Origin: Trichopria drosophilae
Lineage: Eukaryota > Arthropoda > Insecta > Hymenoptera > Diapriidae
DNA length: 64,000 bases
Reading direction: 5' to 3'
Assembly: GCA_030407085.1 (NCBI GenBank)
Contig: CM059583.1
Span: 88,852,001-88,916,000 of the forward strand
Part shown: piece after piece, positions 30,341-42,056 of the stretch
Layout: each line of letters begins with the position of its first letter
Numbering within the stretch: the first letter of the stretch is position 1
Position numbers and translations under genes: made by a program
Notes under the pieces: generated by a model
Database searches by the model: none
What the model saw: only the letters and a program-made list of their open reading frames with translations
Told to the model about the DNA's origin: nothing

Positions 30341-31440
30341 AGCGAGGAATTTTTCTTCGCCGGACTGGGATGGAATTAACAACTATTGGTGGAAGAAGTT
30401 CACATCTGTCCATCAACACCTAGCCCGAATATTCACCTCTTATACAAATGGAGACGAACCCATTCCGCACTGGCTGGTGGAGGGCCAAACGACACTAATC
30501 CCAAAATCGAGAGACTTGTCCGTTCTGAGAAGCCATAGACCAATCACGTGTCTCAATGCGTTATACAAATGGCTCACTAACTTCTTGAACCAACGTATTG
30601 AGAAATCTGTGAAATAGGTGTATCCGCCTGCAAGGACAACTTGCTTATCGACAGGTGTGTTTGTCAGGACGAAGTCCAGTACAAGCGTAACCTGTCGATA
30701 GCGTGGCTGTATTATGTGAAGGCGCATCAACATCGCCCGAGTTTTTAAGTTTGTTGCTCAATGCCCTCCATATCCACCCAAACATAGTGAGAAGTGTGGA
30801 AGACCTGATGCTACTTTGGAAAATACGCTTTGTCATGAGATCGGGCAGGCGTCGAACCATGTCTAGACTGGTTCAGTTCCAAATATGTGCCTGTCAGGGA
30901 GATTCTTTGAGTCTCTGCTCTTCTGCATCTCACTATTGCCTTTATCCGTTTTACTCCCACAATCTCAAGGGTACATGTATGGGCCGCCTGGTGAACGTGT
31001 ACATAAGACAACTCATTTATTATATATGAATGATCTTAAATTATACGCATCAGGCGAGGATCAATTACATCGAAGTGTCATCCGTCACATTAGAGCCGAG
31101 GAAGCCTACACATACCTGGGAGTGCCTCAGAAGCTTGTCCAGGATGTGGAGACTGGTAGAACGAACATCCTTAAGAAATACCGGCACCTTCTCCGTCATA
31201 TCTGGTCATCGGAATTGACGGGGAAAAATAAAGTGGTAGTCATGAATATGTTGGCCGTTTCACCAGTGCTTTATACATTTGGAGCACTTAAGTGGAACGT
31301 TGACGAGCTACGGGCTATTGACCTATGCACACGGAAGGTGATTTGTATGCAACGAAGTTTGCATCCAAAATCTTCCGTGGAACGACTGAATTTGCCCCTC
31401 GTTCTTAAGATCAGCTGGCTGGAAATCCGAAACCGAGGGT
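30341..31440 (+). pseudogene. R2/R4-type LINE reverse transcriptase
   Basis: Readable pieces: PHWLVEGQTTLIPKSRDLSV, RSHRPITCLNALYKWLTNFL (RT motifs 1-2), GDSLS plus LLFCISLLPLSVLL, THLLYMNDLKLYASGEDQLH where YMND stands in place of the YMDD/FADD-type active site, NKVVVMNMLAVSPVLYTFGA and LCTRKVICMQRSLHPKSSVE in the thumb. The active-site Asp to Asn change and several shifts make it inactive. The protein would normally perform target-primed reverse transcription. Confidence 0.8.
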
Positions 31441-31499
31441 TTTATCTTCGGATGCCAGGATGGGGTCGTCAATACCTTAGCGTACCGCCACAACATCTT

Positions 31500-32110
31500 A
31501 CACCAGGCGGTGCAGAGTACGCTTTGTAGATAGTGTGGATGTCATTTTGAGACACTAATGCATCTCTTGGCAGCTTGTCCAAGATATGCAGTGTCAGCAT
31601 ACATCCAACGTCACAATGCGGCTCTCCGAGTACTGTATTATCATCTCCGCAGCACCTACGATATTGACGCGACCCCAGTTTTGCCGTACGTCCCCACTGA
31701 TATTGAATCCGTAGTCGGAAATGAGTTGTGCCGAATATAATGGAATTACTCATTTCCGACGAGCAGGCAAATATTAGCCAATAACCCTGACATCGTCCTT
31801 GTTGGCTTAGATGACAAATCCATCTTCGTCATCGAGTTTTCTGCACCAGCAGAGACAAACATAGTTAGCAAATGGGACGAAAAACGGAGGAAATAACAGG
31901 ATCTCCTGGTCGAGATTCGCAAGCTGTATCGAGGATTGAAAATCAAGCTCGTCGTGCTAATAATTGGAGTGCTGAAAGGAACGAGACCAACATTCCAGAT
32001 CATCAAAAGCATTCCGGCCTGCCAAGAACATGCAAATTCCGAATGCAGAAAGCAGTGCTGCTGGGATCTCTCTGTCTGCAGAGATCAAATGAGATCCGGC
32101 AACCACTAAC
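31500..32110 (+). pseudogene. R2/R4-type LINE CCHC knuckle and restriction-like endonuclease
   Basis: CR-stop-CG followed by HFETLMHLLAACPRYAV and AYIQRHNAALR is the conserved C-terminal zinc knuckle. After a stop come WNYSFPTSRQILANNPDIVL, DDKSIFVIEFSAPAETNIV, WDEKRRK, LLVEIRKLYRGLKIKLVV, the PD-(D/E)xK-type nuclease core. Stops at about 31518, 31738 and 31895 interrupt it. The reading ends at 32110. Confidence 0.82.
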
Positions 32111-32560
32111 CCAATGGTAGATGGAGTGGTTGACGCAAAGGTTCCCGCGCTCGTGGGTCAGGTTAGTTCCTCAACATGGCTGCGGATACTCGCTATCGTG
32201 TTTTTCAAATTCTCTCGTTATAATAGTTTTTTCCTTCCCTCCTGACCTTCTATCCTGCCGATTCGCGTTTTACAATAATCGTTCCATTACAGTATCCCCC
32301 TTTTCTTTCGAGGGGTCGTCCGATCGCGTGAAAGAACAATTATGGTTCGCTTGTTGCGAATTGGGTCGAAAGTGATGTTTGTCGGCAATGCCAATGCTTC
32401 AGTGGTTAATAAATAAAAGTGCCTCTGGATGTTCGTAATTGTTATTTTCACCTTAACAATTTTTTATGCATTGAAAGGAAGCAGTCAAGGATCCGGAGTC
32501 ATGAAATTATATGGTCGGAGGCTCACCTGGTTATAGGGGTTCCACGACTTATAATCCATG
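32111..32560. other. 3' flank of the R2/R4-type LINE
   Basis: Likely LINE 3' untranslated region followed by unassigned sequence. No supported gene. Confidence 0.4.
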
Positions 32561-32565
32561 TCAAA

Positions 32566-32720
32566 ATATCCGCCCCATAATATCCGCGACAAAATATCGG
32601 TAGCAAAAAAATCCGCCGACAAAATTTCCGCACGACAAAATATCCGCGACAAAATATCCGCGACAAAATATCCGTGACAAAATATTCGCCACAAAATACC
32701 CGCGACAAAATATCCGGGAA
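32566..32720 (+). repeat. Minisatellite, unit CGACAAAATATCCG (14 bp)
   Basis: About ten tandem variants of CGACAAAATATCCG and related 14-18 bp words. Long minus-strand frames here simply translate the repeat. Confidence 0.9.
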
Positions 32721-33120
32721 AAAAAAATATATATATATTAGAGTGGTTCACAAATAACAAATGATTTTTTATTACCAGAAAACCTAATGCAGGCCGAGAA
32801 TTGTGACAAGATCAAAATGAAACGAGATAAGACAATAAATATTTGGACCCATCTTACAGGACAAAAGGTTGACATTTAGAGGTCGCGCAGAGGTCATGAA
32901 TATATAAGTTAGAAATGGTTTGGCACGAACATGGTGACCTAGGGGTTTTTGAGGTCACTGAATACGAATCCTATGTCAAACATTTGAAATTCAAAATGGC
33001 GGCTCCACAATGACGGTCGAAAATACGCATTTTTTACTGTATGTGTGCGATAATGGGTAGTCAGGGGTGTCTGAGGTCGCTGAATACGAATTCGACGTGA
33101 CGATTTTGTAATTTTGAAAT
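32721..33120 (-). repeat. Two copies of a dispersed unit (CCATTTTGAA...ATTCGTATTCAGYGACC)
   Basis: In reverse complement, 32940-33010 reads CGCCATTTTGAATTTCAA then GATTCGTATTCAGTGACCTC and AAAAACCCC; 33060-33120 reads ATTCGTATTCAGCGACCTC then AGACACCCC. The same unit occurs at 17870-18120 and 59280-59370. Confidence 0.7.
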
Positions 33121-33579
33121 TGCTCGATATTTGATTTCAAAGCATATATGCTAGATGCTCAGTATCCGTCGGTTCTCAGGATATGAAAATCCGAGTTTCA
33201 TATTGTCACGAAATGTGCTTACCTCTGTGTATTGAGGTTCCTGGAAATGAATCCAATTCGTTACAATCGGTTTGAAATAAGTTTAAGTAAATTAATACCT
33301 ATGTCATAATTAAGGGTTAATTATAAGTTCTCCAATTCCATTTAAAATTGTGAATAAAAAAATTTGGAATTGTTGTGTATGGTTAAATCGGTATTGTAAA
33401 AACATATTTTTACTTTTTCTTGTTGACGCTATGTTTACCTTCAGTGACTTGCGATAATTTTATTAGAAAAGTATAACATTCAAAGAATATTTCAAAATTT
33501 GCGCAAAATATATCGAGAATGGATATTTTTGCAATTTTTGGTAACCCCTGGAAGTCGCAATAGTACTTTTTGATATAAA
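33121..33579. other. AT-rich spacer
   Basis: No supported gene. Confidence 0.4.
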
Positions 33580-34000
33580 GATAAAATGTTCGGTATAACG
33601 CACCGCATTTTAACATGCGATTAGATAGAACCGATGCGTAAAGTCGAATGTGTATAGCCGAATATCGAAAATTCGATTTTACGCACGAATTTGCGGGAGT
33701 AAAATATCTGTCACATTTCATAACCTTTCGAGTAAGAAATTCGAGGTGTAAACTCGAATTTTATCCGCACTATGACGAACAATTATGTAACAGTGTGCGT
33801 AAAATGCTGTATTACGAATTTCTGACACTATTTGGAAGCATTTTACGCACACTTGCAACTAAAATATCTTACGGCACATGTGAGAAAATGTTTTTTTGTG
33901 CGCCTTCGGCTCGGGCGGCAATCCTCACATTCGCAGAAAAATCTTTTACCCTCTTCTATCGTAATATACTATTATAGTATGCGTAAAGTTCGTCCGGCTT
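33580..34000 (+). repeat. Unclassified repeat with GCGTAAAAT words (copy 1)
   Basis: Shares ACATGCGATTAGATAGAAC, TGCGTAAA, TCGAATTTTA-type words with 43090-43380. No coding signature. Confidence 0.6.
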
Positions 34001-34643
34001 CAACGGCCAGTCATGTCCTGCGGTCAGCAGTCATGAGTAAAATCGTAATTTTATGAAGGCTATGAAAAAATATATATTATTGCTAGAAAATCTCATCAAA
34101 TACTTGAGTCACACACGTCAATAATATCAAAACCGTGGTCTATGTCACCGCATTCAACGAAAAGAGATTATTTGATTGGTGTAGCGGTGAAAAATGTCGT
34201 GGTAGAATATTTTTTTGTACATTCTTAAAATGGCGGCCGTGGCGTCATAATCATTGAATTTCTTTAAATTGCAATGTATGCTTTTTTAATTATTTAAATG
34301 GGACTGCTTGTATTTTGTATAGAAAATGAAGTACTATTGTTAAAAAATAAAATAATATCAATAATCTTTAATTTTGTCAATAACCTGACCGAGAACAATT
34401 TTCAATTTAAATTGTTATATGGAACTCGCGTGTTTTTTCTTATATTTAGTATATTGTCGGGTATGAAAAGATTTCAGCTTTCATTTAACGAAAGAAAAGT
34501 GGCGAAGTTTCTTCTCGTTCTTAGTTATAAGTTTTGAAAGAGATATCATTTCAACATTTTCACTACACTTTGTCATATCCTTCATGTGAATAATAGTGCT
34601 TTTTGCATTTGTTGCGTAATACACTAATAAATACGTATTATGA
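34001..34643. other. AT-rich spacer
   Basis: No supported gene. Confidence 0.4.
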
Positions 34644-35102
34644 AAAAATGTGATAGGTCCCCATAATGGAGCTTGCGTCCGAATTGAATCGCAGTTAAAA
34701 AGGGACTTAATAGATTTGACCTCCCGTCACCATATGTATGAGCTTGTGCTTAGGAGTGTATTTGAGGCGAGTATGAAAACTCCTGTGAACGGACCAAACG
34801 TTCTGTTATATAAACGATTTTAACAATCGTGGAGGAATATCAACACCACGGACTTCGAAACAGAAATAAGCGACATTAACATTGTCAGTGTTCTCAACGA
34901 TTCAAAAGACGATACTATAGTATTCTGCATATATCAGCTGATGGTAAATAATGTTTCAATGACTTACATAATTTTGGTGCGGAAAGATTTTGTATACGTG
35001 GTAAGTACTTATGATCCAAACATAGGGAAATCCACGTTAATGGAAAACGATTTAGTTGATCCTAGACAAAATTCGCTTATCATTGGCTGCTGTTCCGAAT
35101 GA
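34644..35102 (+). pseudogene. Unrecognised 152-codon reading frame with one stop
   Basis: One frame stays open from 34644 to the stop at 35100-35102 except for a single TAA at 34821. It reads NGACVRIESQLKRDLIDLTS, RHHMYELVLRSVFEASMKTP, NGPNVLLYKRF, then after the stop SDINIVSVLNDSKDDTIVFC and RKDFVYVVSTYDPNIGK. Balanced composition in an AT-rich setting suggests real ancient coding sequence. The RHHxYELVLRxVFE ... GPxVxLxKRF pattern reminds me of a multi-copy arthropod protein family of unknown, possibly transposon- or polydnavirus-associated origin, but I cannot confirm that. No neighbour explains it. Confidence 0.5.
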
Positions 35103-35592
35103 GAAATACGAAAAGGAGAGAGTCCAGGATCGTACACTCCAAAAGGTTCGATATAGATGATTTATTGAGTAAATCGTTTCACAATAATTCGGTTCTCGAA
35201 AAACACAATGCGTAGAGTTCCAGAATCGCGAATACTGGCATGCGTTTCCAACAACGAGTACTTTGAAAACCGAGAGTGAGCGCACGCATAACTTTTTCGG
35301 TCAAGGTCTAGTTAGCGACTGATTCCCAGACGCGGGCGACGAAAGATACAACTTTAGTCCGCGGCAACAGATGGCGCAAATGGTCGTGTACCGCGAAGGT
35401 TCGCCGTATAGCGTAACAGCTAATAGATATCGACGGAGATATCGAACAGCTGCAAAGGAGCGAACGTTAACTTATCATAGCCAACCGTGAGATGATCATT
35501 TTTTATTTTAGCCGTGGAAAAAACATTTCTGAAATCGATAACGACTAAGCCTTTTCGGACAAAAATTTCCACGTTCTTGGACAAATTGGCAT
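35103..35592. other. Spacer before solo LTR
   Basis: No supported gene; GC content rises at 35280-35480. Confidence 0.35.
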
Positions 35593-35596
35593 TTGT

Positions 35597-37096
35597 TGTA
35601 ACACAAAGTAGACGGTCTGTCTATTTGTGTTCCCAATTAAATACTTACCTCAAGAAAGAAGAACGAATATTGGTGCATCGTCCTGTCAACTCGTTTGGCG
35701 TCATCGTCCCATCTCGTCCACCTGTCCATGAAGTCGATATACCTGTAAACATAGAAATTATTAATTATTATTGTTTAAATAAATAACCTGTCAGTGTCGT
35801 GAAAGTAATAAGCCATCGTTCAAGGAAGAGGCATATATAGAAGAAAAGTAAACACCATACTTACATTTTCAATCAGCTGTTCTGATGGTCTGCTTCCTCG
35901 TGTCGGAATCGCTGCTGGCTGCCGTCCTTACCCTGAAACACAAATTAGATTTTTTTTATAAAATCCTTACACAAAGAAATAGTTCTTAATAATTAAAGTT
36001 AAAACTTACCGTAACTGCTGCTCCTTTTTGCATTCCTCCAAAGCTCCCAAAACTCCTTTTCCCGTTGCCGTCGAGAGGCTGACTCCGATTCCATTTTCCC
36101 TGTACCCGATCCTTTGGCACTCGATCCCGGAGTGAACAACACAGCAAACCCACACAAACTTTAACTTAAACACTCCAAAACACTCGAAAATCCCGAAAAC
36201 CGAGACGACCTGTCACTTTGGTCGTCGTTCACCGTGGACTGGCTATCGCGCAGTTTTACGCGCAACTCATCGGCCATCTTGATCAAACTCAGTCCCTATT
36301 GGTCAATTCAGTTGTACAGCGTTTCTGTCTACCTTCCATATTCGCGTAGTCGACGTTCGTCGTACTCATGCATGGAATAGACTATTGCTGTCGCGCTCAT
36401 CGAGTCGACGTTCGTCGCACTCATGGCCCAATGTAAAATACTAATTCGTCATCAATATTGTTTGCGCTTGTCGCACTCGTTACATGTATCATTACCCTTT
36501 CTAGTGCCGAGTGAATGTTCGTCGCACTCGTGCAGAAAATTCATTCAGTCGCCCACCCTTTTGGAAAATTTAGACTTGCCCTACTATTCCAAGCATTGCC
36601 AAAATTATGTTCCCCATCTTTGTCCTTGCGTTGTCATAAATTCGTCCTTATTCATAATTGTTTTTCCTTTTTGTTTGTTCCCTGAAAGTTAATATCCAGG
36701 ACTGACGCTGTGGCGTGATGGTAACGGGCCAAACCATCTTCAGAAACTCACTTCTTTGTAAACCGTTAAGGCGAAAAAAATCGTGTTATTTCTATTGCGA
36801 ACAAAATTAATTATATAAAATTAATATTATTATAGTGTGTTACAGCGTATATCATTCTTTTTGTGCGAATTTAGCGATACGACAGCGAAAGTAAGTACTG
36901 TGCACAGTGCGCGGCGTATTATTTTTGTTATAAACTTATATTATATTTAGAAAAGTCCTCCCCCACAATTTGTAATTTCCCCTTTAAAATATAGAGCGAT
37001 ACAAACATTCCCCTTTGATAATTTTTATTTTTATTCCCTCCTTTATTTTTAGTGAAAACCAGAGTCACCGTGTCGTCGGGACTCAGTACGGTTGTA
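35597..37096 (-). mobile_element. Solo LTR of the young gypsy family
   Basis: 1500 bp, TGTAACACAAAGTAGAC to CAGTACGGTTGTA, flanked by TTGT on both sides (35593-35596, 37097-37100). It is the reverse complement of the LTRs at 43968-45472 and 51881-53385 on this strand, so relative to its own element sense it reads on the plus strand (the complete element reads on the minus strand). No internal sequence remains, the expected product of LTR-LTR recombination. It is more diverged than the two LTRs of the complete copy. Strand is given relative to the plus-strand sequence of those LTRs. Confidence 0.92.
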
Positions 37097-37100
37097 TTGT

Positions 37101-37584
37101 ATATTGTTCGTAGCCAAAAATGTAAACGTACGCATACGTGAATCTGCAATATGCAGTTTTTTTAAAAAGGACCTATGACTGAAGTCAAATAGTCATGATT
37201 ATTTATCGGATCATACATACTCACCCGGTATATATTTTCATACTATACAAACTCAGAAGTGGATGAAAATTTTATACCGTACATTTCAATACTTCAAAAA
37301 TTTATTTTTTTTATGAAATGATTTCACGCAAAATATCATTGCACCCTGTAAAACATTAATTTCTGTTTATGATTTCATTAGTAAATACGCATAATACGCA
37401 ACAGTCTTCATATAAGACCGTTTTCCATACTATGCGGGTCACGAATGGTTTCTTGAAATAACAAACACTTATTCTCACCTATAATAGGACTTGTGAAATT
37501 GCAAAAAGCGAATTTTTAATTTTTTAGCAATTAGAATATGTTCTTAAACGATAAAGAACTTTTACCTTACAAAACAAAATATTT
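37101..37584. other. AT-rich spacer
   Basis: No supported gene. Confidence 0.4.
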
Positions 37585-38880
37585 TTAACAGTTGTGTTTT
37601 AAAATTATTTCCACAAATTGAGGGGCTGCGTGGAAAAACAACGTAGTCCAAAAAGTCTCGCTCCTTTTCATTACCCTTAAGGAACGGTGGAACGTTCTCC
37701 TTGCCGAGACACATTCGCCATCAAACCAGGCTTTTGAAGCTGCATAGCTCTTCCGAGCCTTAAAAAGAGTAGTTTTCGATATGGTCCCTGTGCTTAGAGC
37801 AGCTGTATGTATACAGCCAACGAAGCCCCCGTAAAAAATATCTAACGATTCAGTTTCTTCTGACCTAGAGGCTAACGTTGCCTGCATTAACGCATTACGA
37901 AAGTTACTCGCCCCGTCATACGGCCTCACATGTTTTACCAGTACGCGACGCGCTGCGGTGTCATCCGGCGCTTCGAAAATTACATTTTTTGAATATAACA
38001 ACAGCAATAATGATACTGGAAGGTGATCGGACCCGCGGAGGTCGTCACCCATTGAACGGTCAGCTACAAATGGAAAAAGTATGTTCGAGACCCACACGAG
38101 GTCGACGGTATTGAATCCCCTCTGCCCGAGAAAAGTGAAGTGCGCAGGGTAATCACCCTCGCAACGGCCGTTTAACAGAACAAAGTTATTTGTTTGCATA
38201 AACTCGGCCAGAAGGGAGCCACGGGTATTACAGGTGTCATCGTGCGACTTCCTCAACCTGGGCACCGTCGAATTTTCAAAAATTTGGCTAAAATCCCTGT
38301 AAGGGTCTAATGAGCCGATTCCACATTTGAAGTCACAGCCGAGGACAAATATGCAGTCGAGGTACTGGGCACTCAGAGAATCTATTAGTGCCTGCAAGGC
38401 CGAAACTTGTGCAGGTAAGTCGGAATTGGGCGAGAAATAAAAAGAACCAACTACGAGATTAATAGGTGCCGTATTTACATGAAAAAAGAGCCAGTTAGGA
38501 GTTATATCCAGCTGTTTAAAAGCAAAATCCGAATTAATAATTGATATTAAGCCTCCGCTGCAACGGCCAAAGTTGCTGAAACGGGTGGCTGGAGAGAAGA
38601 TTCTCGAGTGACCAGCAGCCATCGTTTCCGGGTCGATATCACGCTCGGACCATGTTTCGGAAAAATTTAAAATTTTATACGACGAACAAAATACATTATT
38701 TTTTATATTATAAAATCCGCGTGCATTCCAGAATGCTAACTTAAAGGTACTTTCGAAATTCTTCTTAATCGACTTAGAACTAGGGGCAACGCTTAAAGAG
38801 GACGCAATAGAAACGTTAGGGAAGGGCGAGGTGAAGCTAATATGAGGCAGACGGGGATTAATTAAAAATTTTGGCTCAAA
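37585..38880 (-). pseudogene. APE-type LINE (copy B), endonuclease, 3' truncated
   Basis: The minus strand opens near 38750 with LAFWNARGFYN, NFSETWSERDID, then an open frame 38622-37585 with NFGRCSGGLISII, CIFVLGCDFKCGIGS (canonical GDFN-type motif with Asn changed to Lys), FVLLNGRCEGDYPAHF, NTVDLVWVS, GSDHLPVSLLLL and the linker KARKSYAASKAWFDGECVS. It stops at 37585 before the reverse transcriptase, which is absent. The endonuclease would nick target DNA, but the Asn to Lys change is probably inactivating. It follows ORF1 of the same copy and is a diverged relative of copy A at the window start. Confidence 0.88.
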
Positions 38881-38946
38881 GAATCAGTGTCCATTAATGG
38901 TGCCCGGTTAGAAGGACTCTTGCGGCGCTGGTGAGAATTAGCAGGG

Positions 38947-39995
38947 TTAGTAGCTCTGCGGGACGCTGAGATGGCCCTTCTGTCGGTGAAGACATCTAAT
39001 ACTGAAATTTTGGTCCTCTTCGGACCACTTAAACCAGACATTGATTATACAAATTGATAAACCGTTTTGCCTAAAAGGTTCGCCGTTGGAGGCTGCTGCG
39101 CGACGAGCCTCTCTGGCCTTGAAAGCCATGAAACGCTCCTTGTACGTAAAGTCGGAGTTGATAAAAATCATGGTTCCTTTTAAAATAGCTTTTTTAGTGG
39201 AGAGGATCCTGAAGTTGACTCCTCCGAAAAAAGTTCCACAAAATCGGCTAGGGGATTCGTTCGGATTATGCGTACCGAGGCAACAGCATTATCGAAATGA
39301 AAATTGTTTGTTATAAAATTCTGCACCTCGGTTTTTAAGGGGTCAGGGAGAAAGCCTGTTATAATAATATTTCGACGTTTGAGGATATTATCCTGCTTCT
39401 TAAGTTTCCTTGCCATCTTCTTGATTATATCGTCCTGCGCCACAATTTTTTGTTCAAATTTTTCGAGACGTGAATCAATATCGGCTTTTATCGCCTGGAC
39501 GGCTTTTTTAAGTTCTTCCTGGATCTCCTTCTTGCATTCGTCCAACTTCGCATTTACCGTTCCATTTAGCGACTCTGTAGCTCTGCTAATTGCCGCCAAC
39601 AGAGATTTCTGCAAATCATCGAGGCTGGTTTGAGTAATTCCCGACGCCATGAGGGGATCGAAAAAGGTTTAGGGGTCGGGTAATGAAATTTTCCGCCGCC
39701 TAATTGCGGATGGTGAGCTCAAGTCTTCCGGGCTGTTTTGGCAATCGCGCTTTCGTTTGACAAAGCCAAAATTCTCCAGCGAGGCACAACTAGAAGTACG
39801 GTGCATTGACCAACTAGCAGCTATGGTGGGGCGCCCTGTTAGAATCGGTGGTCGCATCAGTAGCGGGCGCGTTTGTTCTACCTCTCCTCTAATCGTGGAA
39901 CTGGAGAGAATGATGTCTAATTGCGAATTCCTGGGGGGCAGAATCGTGCCCGACATGTGCTGAACGTCACCTACCCATGGGGTGCTGAACGTCAC
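38947..39995 (-). pseudogene. APE-type LINE (copy B), ORF1
   Basis: Three consecutive minus-strand frames. 39995-39669: N-terminal Ser/Arg-rich part with GRPTIAASWSMHR, matching the start of copy A ORF1. 39650-39180: coiled coil (SLLAAISRATESLNGTVNAK to IIKKMARKLKKQDNILKRRN) and RNIIITGFLPD, NNFHFDNAVASVRII. 39171-38947: MIFINSDFTYKERFMAFKAR and KEERFM-like basic tail. Order and motifs equal copy A ORF1. Frame shifts separate the pieces. Confidence 0.8.
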
Positions 39996-40010
39996 CTACC
40001 CAGGGGGTGC
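39958..40010 (+). repeat. Tandem duplication of 25 bp
   Basis: TGCTGAACGTCACCTACCCA with its next few bases occurs twice in a row, at the 5' end of LINE copy B. It could be a promoter-type iteration or a local duplication. Confidence 0.7.
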
Positions 40011-41193
40011 TGCCGCCTGACAGCTACAGGTAGAAGCACAGATCGAGAAGAAAAACCAGCGCCTGTCGCAGCAAGCACTTCGTAGCTCTAAAAGAGCGAA
40101 ATAATAGAAAAGACGGAGCGAAAACGGATCGCTGGCTCAAAGACGGATAATTAGCTAGATCACGCACACTACGGCACCTCGCCTCCTAAATGTCGATCTT
40201 GAGATTTGTCGCTTTTTCTAAGCTGTCACTTACTGGTCCGAGGTAGCACCCGGTGAACTTTGAGTTGCGGATGCGTTGATGGACGAACGAGCAGCGAACG
40301 CCAGCGTGACGTCAGAGGCGATGTGACACAGGACGGCAAACTGTCAACGGTTTCTCTAACTGACGAGACGCAGAGAATTCAATATTTTTCTGCCTAAAAA
40401 ATGACTCGGAGTGAAAGCAGAATAAGACCAGAAGACTCCGAGCCGCTGTAGGAACACGCCACTAAAATTATAACTCCCAACAAATGGGTTAAGCGCAAAA
40501 AAGCACAAAAATTTTAATAAAAGTACCGGAGCCGTGAAAAACGCGACTGGTCTACTCACCGGACGTAACGGAACTCTGTTTTTTGCATGAATATTTAATG
40601 AAGTTAGCTTCTGGTAAATATTAAATAATCTCTCAAATATTAAATAAAGGCAGGCTTTCTTTATGAATACTAAATAAAGTTAAAGCCATTCTTCTTTAAA
40701 CTGTTCTCTTGAACTTAGTAAATTTGAGAGGAATAGGTAATACAAATTAAACAGACTTTTATATCGTATTTCTGAGGTAGTGTATAGTGTTTATTTCAGT
40801 TTATTGTTTTTCTATTAATCCCATTCTCTTGTTTTTATCAACTCGTATTCTTGTCTGTCTGTCTGTTTGTCCGGTGCAAATCTTGTAATCGATTTTAAAC
40901 TAACTTACCGATGAGTTAGAGGCTTGAAACTTTTAGGATAGCCTAAAATTGGATGACAATGCATTCCTTTACCGTTTATTACAAGTTTCAATCAGTTTTA
41001 AGAACATTTTCAACAAATTTAAATTTTATATGAAAAAAAAAAAATAAGTTTCAAAGCGGCCCGGCGTTTTCCCCCCTTCCACCGTCGCGCTTGTCCTTTG
41101 TTTTTCTTTCGCAATCGGGAAAAGTCCTCCACTGACGTCATTAATTCCCTTGCCTATATATATTCATCCACGACGGCAAGTGGAGCAGTTAAG
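40011..41193. other. Spacer with possible Helitron 5' flank
   Basis: 40010-40560 is mixed composition without a gene. 40850-41100 contains TCTTGTCTGTCTGTCTG and an A12 run before the helicase-related frames; it may be the 5' end of a Helitron, but the boundary is not defined. Confidence 0.35.
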
Positions 41194-42018
41194 ATGGCAC
41201 AAGAGACATCAACACAGCGCAAGCGACGGCTAGAGAAGGAGAAGAAAAAAAGATTGGAAAAGCAGCTACAGGAATCGGAGGTAAGTAAAACTATTAAATT
41301 GGCCAAACGGCGAAAGGTAAGTGAAGATGCGACTGATAAACAACGTGATATTAGACGCGCAAAAGATAAGGCACGAAAAAAAAGAAAGGGCAAACGAAGA
41401 ACCCGAGCAATACTCCTCTCGCCGCCATAGTCAGCAAATTCGTCAAGCTAACCTGAGAGCGAACGAGACGCCCGAACAAAATTTCTTTCGCCTTGCTATT
41501 GATGCGAAACGACACGCTAGTATAAGAGTCGATCACACAATAAAGCTGTTCCAGAGCACTATCGAGCCGGTGTAGAACGTATTTACCGAATCGTTGCTCA
41601 AGATGTCCTTGTAAATGCAACAAGAAATGCCGACAATATGAATATGGCAAACATTGTATCAGGCGATATAAATAAGACTGGAGGATTACCAAAAGAGTTG
41701 GAAATTTTTGTTGGAGCAAGAGTGATGTTGCGCTCAAAAATAAATATTGAACAAGGACTTGTGAATGGCGCCATGGGCACAGTAACAGAAATAGTTTGGC
41801 CATTAATCCGTCGATATCAAATGTACAGCGAAGACATTCCGCCTGTTCGCGTAGACTTTAATCGTGATGGAATACATTTGATTCAGCCGAAGTCAATTCA
41901 ATTTCCGGCATTAAGAAATGTTGGCACAATGGAGGGGACTCAACTTCCCTTGATATTGTGTTGGGCCTGCACAGTACATAAAATGCAAGGATGCACCGTT
42001 GATCATGCTGTTGTATAA
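41194..42018 (+). pseudogene. Helitron helicase remnant, middle deleted
   Basis: The start (MAQETSTQRKRRLEKEKKKR) and RRHSQQIRQANLRANETPEQ with IDAKRHASIRVD are the ETPEQ-type N-terminal repeats of insect Helitron proteins. From about 41580 the frame reads RIYRIVAQDVLVN, LEIFVGARVMLRSKINIEQG, VNGAMGTVTEIVW, TQLPLILCWACTVHKMQGCT, VDHAVV, the C-terminal motifs of the PIF1-like helicase. The Rep nuclease and helicase Walker motifs, over a thousand residues, are missing between. The known function is rolling-circle transposition. A frame shift lies near 41345-41390. Confidence 0.82.
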
Positions 42019-42056
42019 TCGATTGTAAAATTTGACCTATTAAAATTAAAAAGCAG

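Larger units (their letters stand above)
29200..32110 (+). mobile_element. R2/R4-type LINE with restriction-like endonuclease, decayed
   Basis: Order along the plus strand: Myb-like DNA-binding segment (about 29360-29560), spacer, reverse transcriptase (about 30300-31080), thumb (31170-31440), CCHC knuckle and restriction-like endonuclease (31500-32110). This order, with the endonuclease last, is known for R2, R4/Dong and related clades. At least ten stops or frame changes make it a fossil. Confidence 0.8.

Noticed and set aside
32485..32760. Minus-strand frames with repeated FCRGYFVADILSR
   Set aside because: Product of the 14-bp minisatellite.
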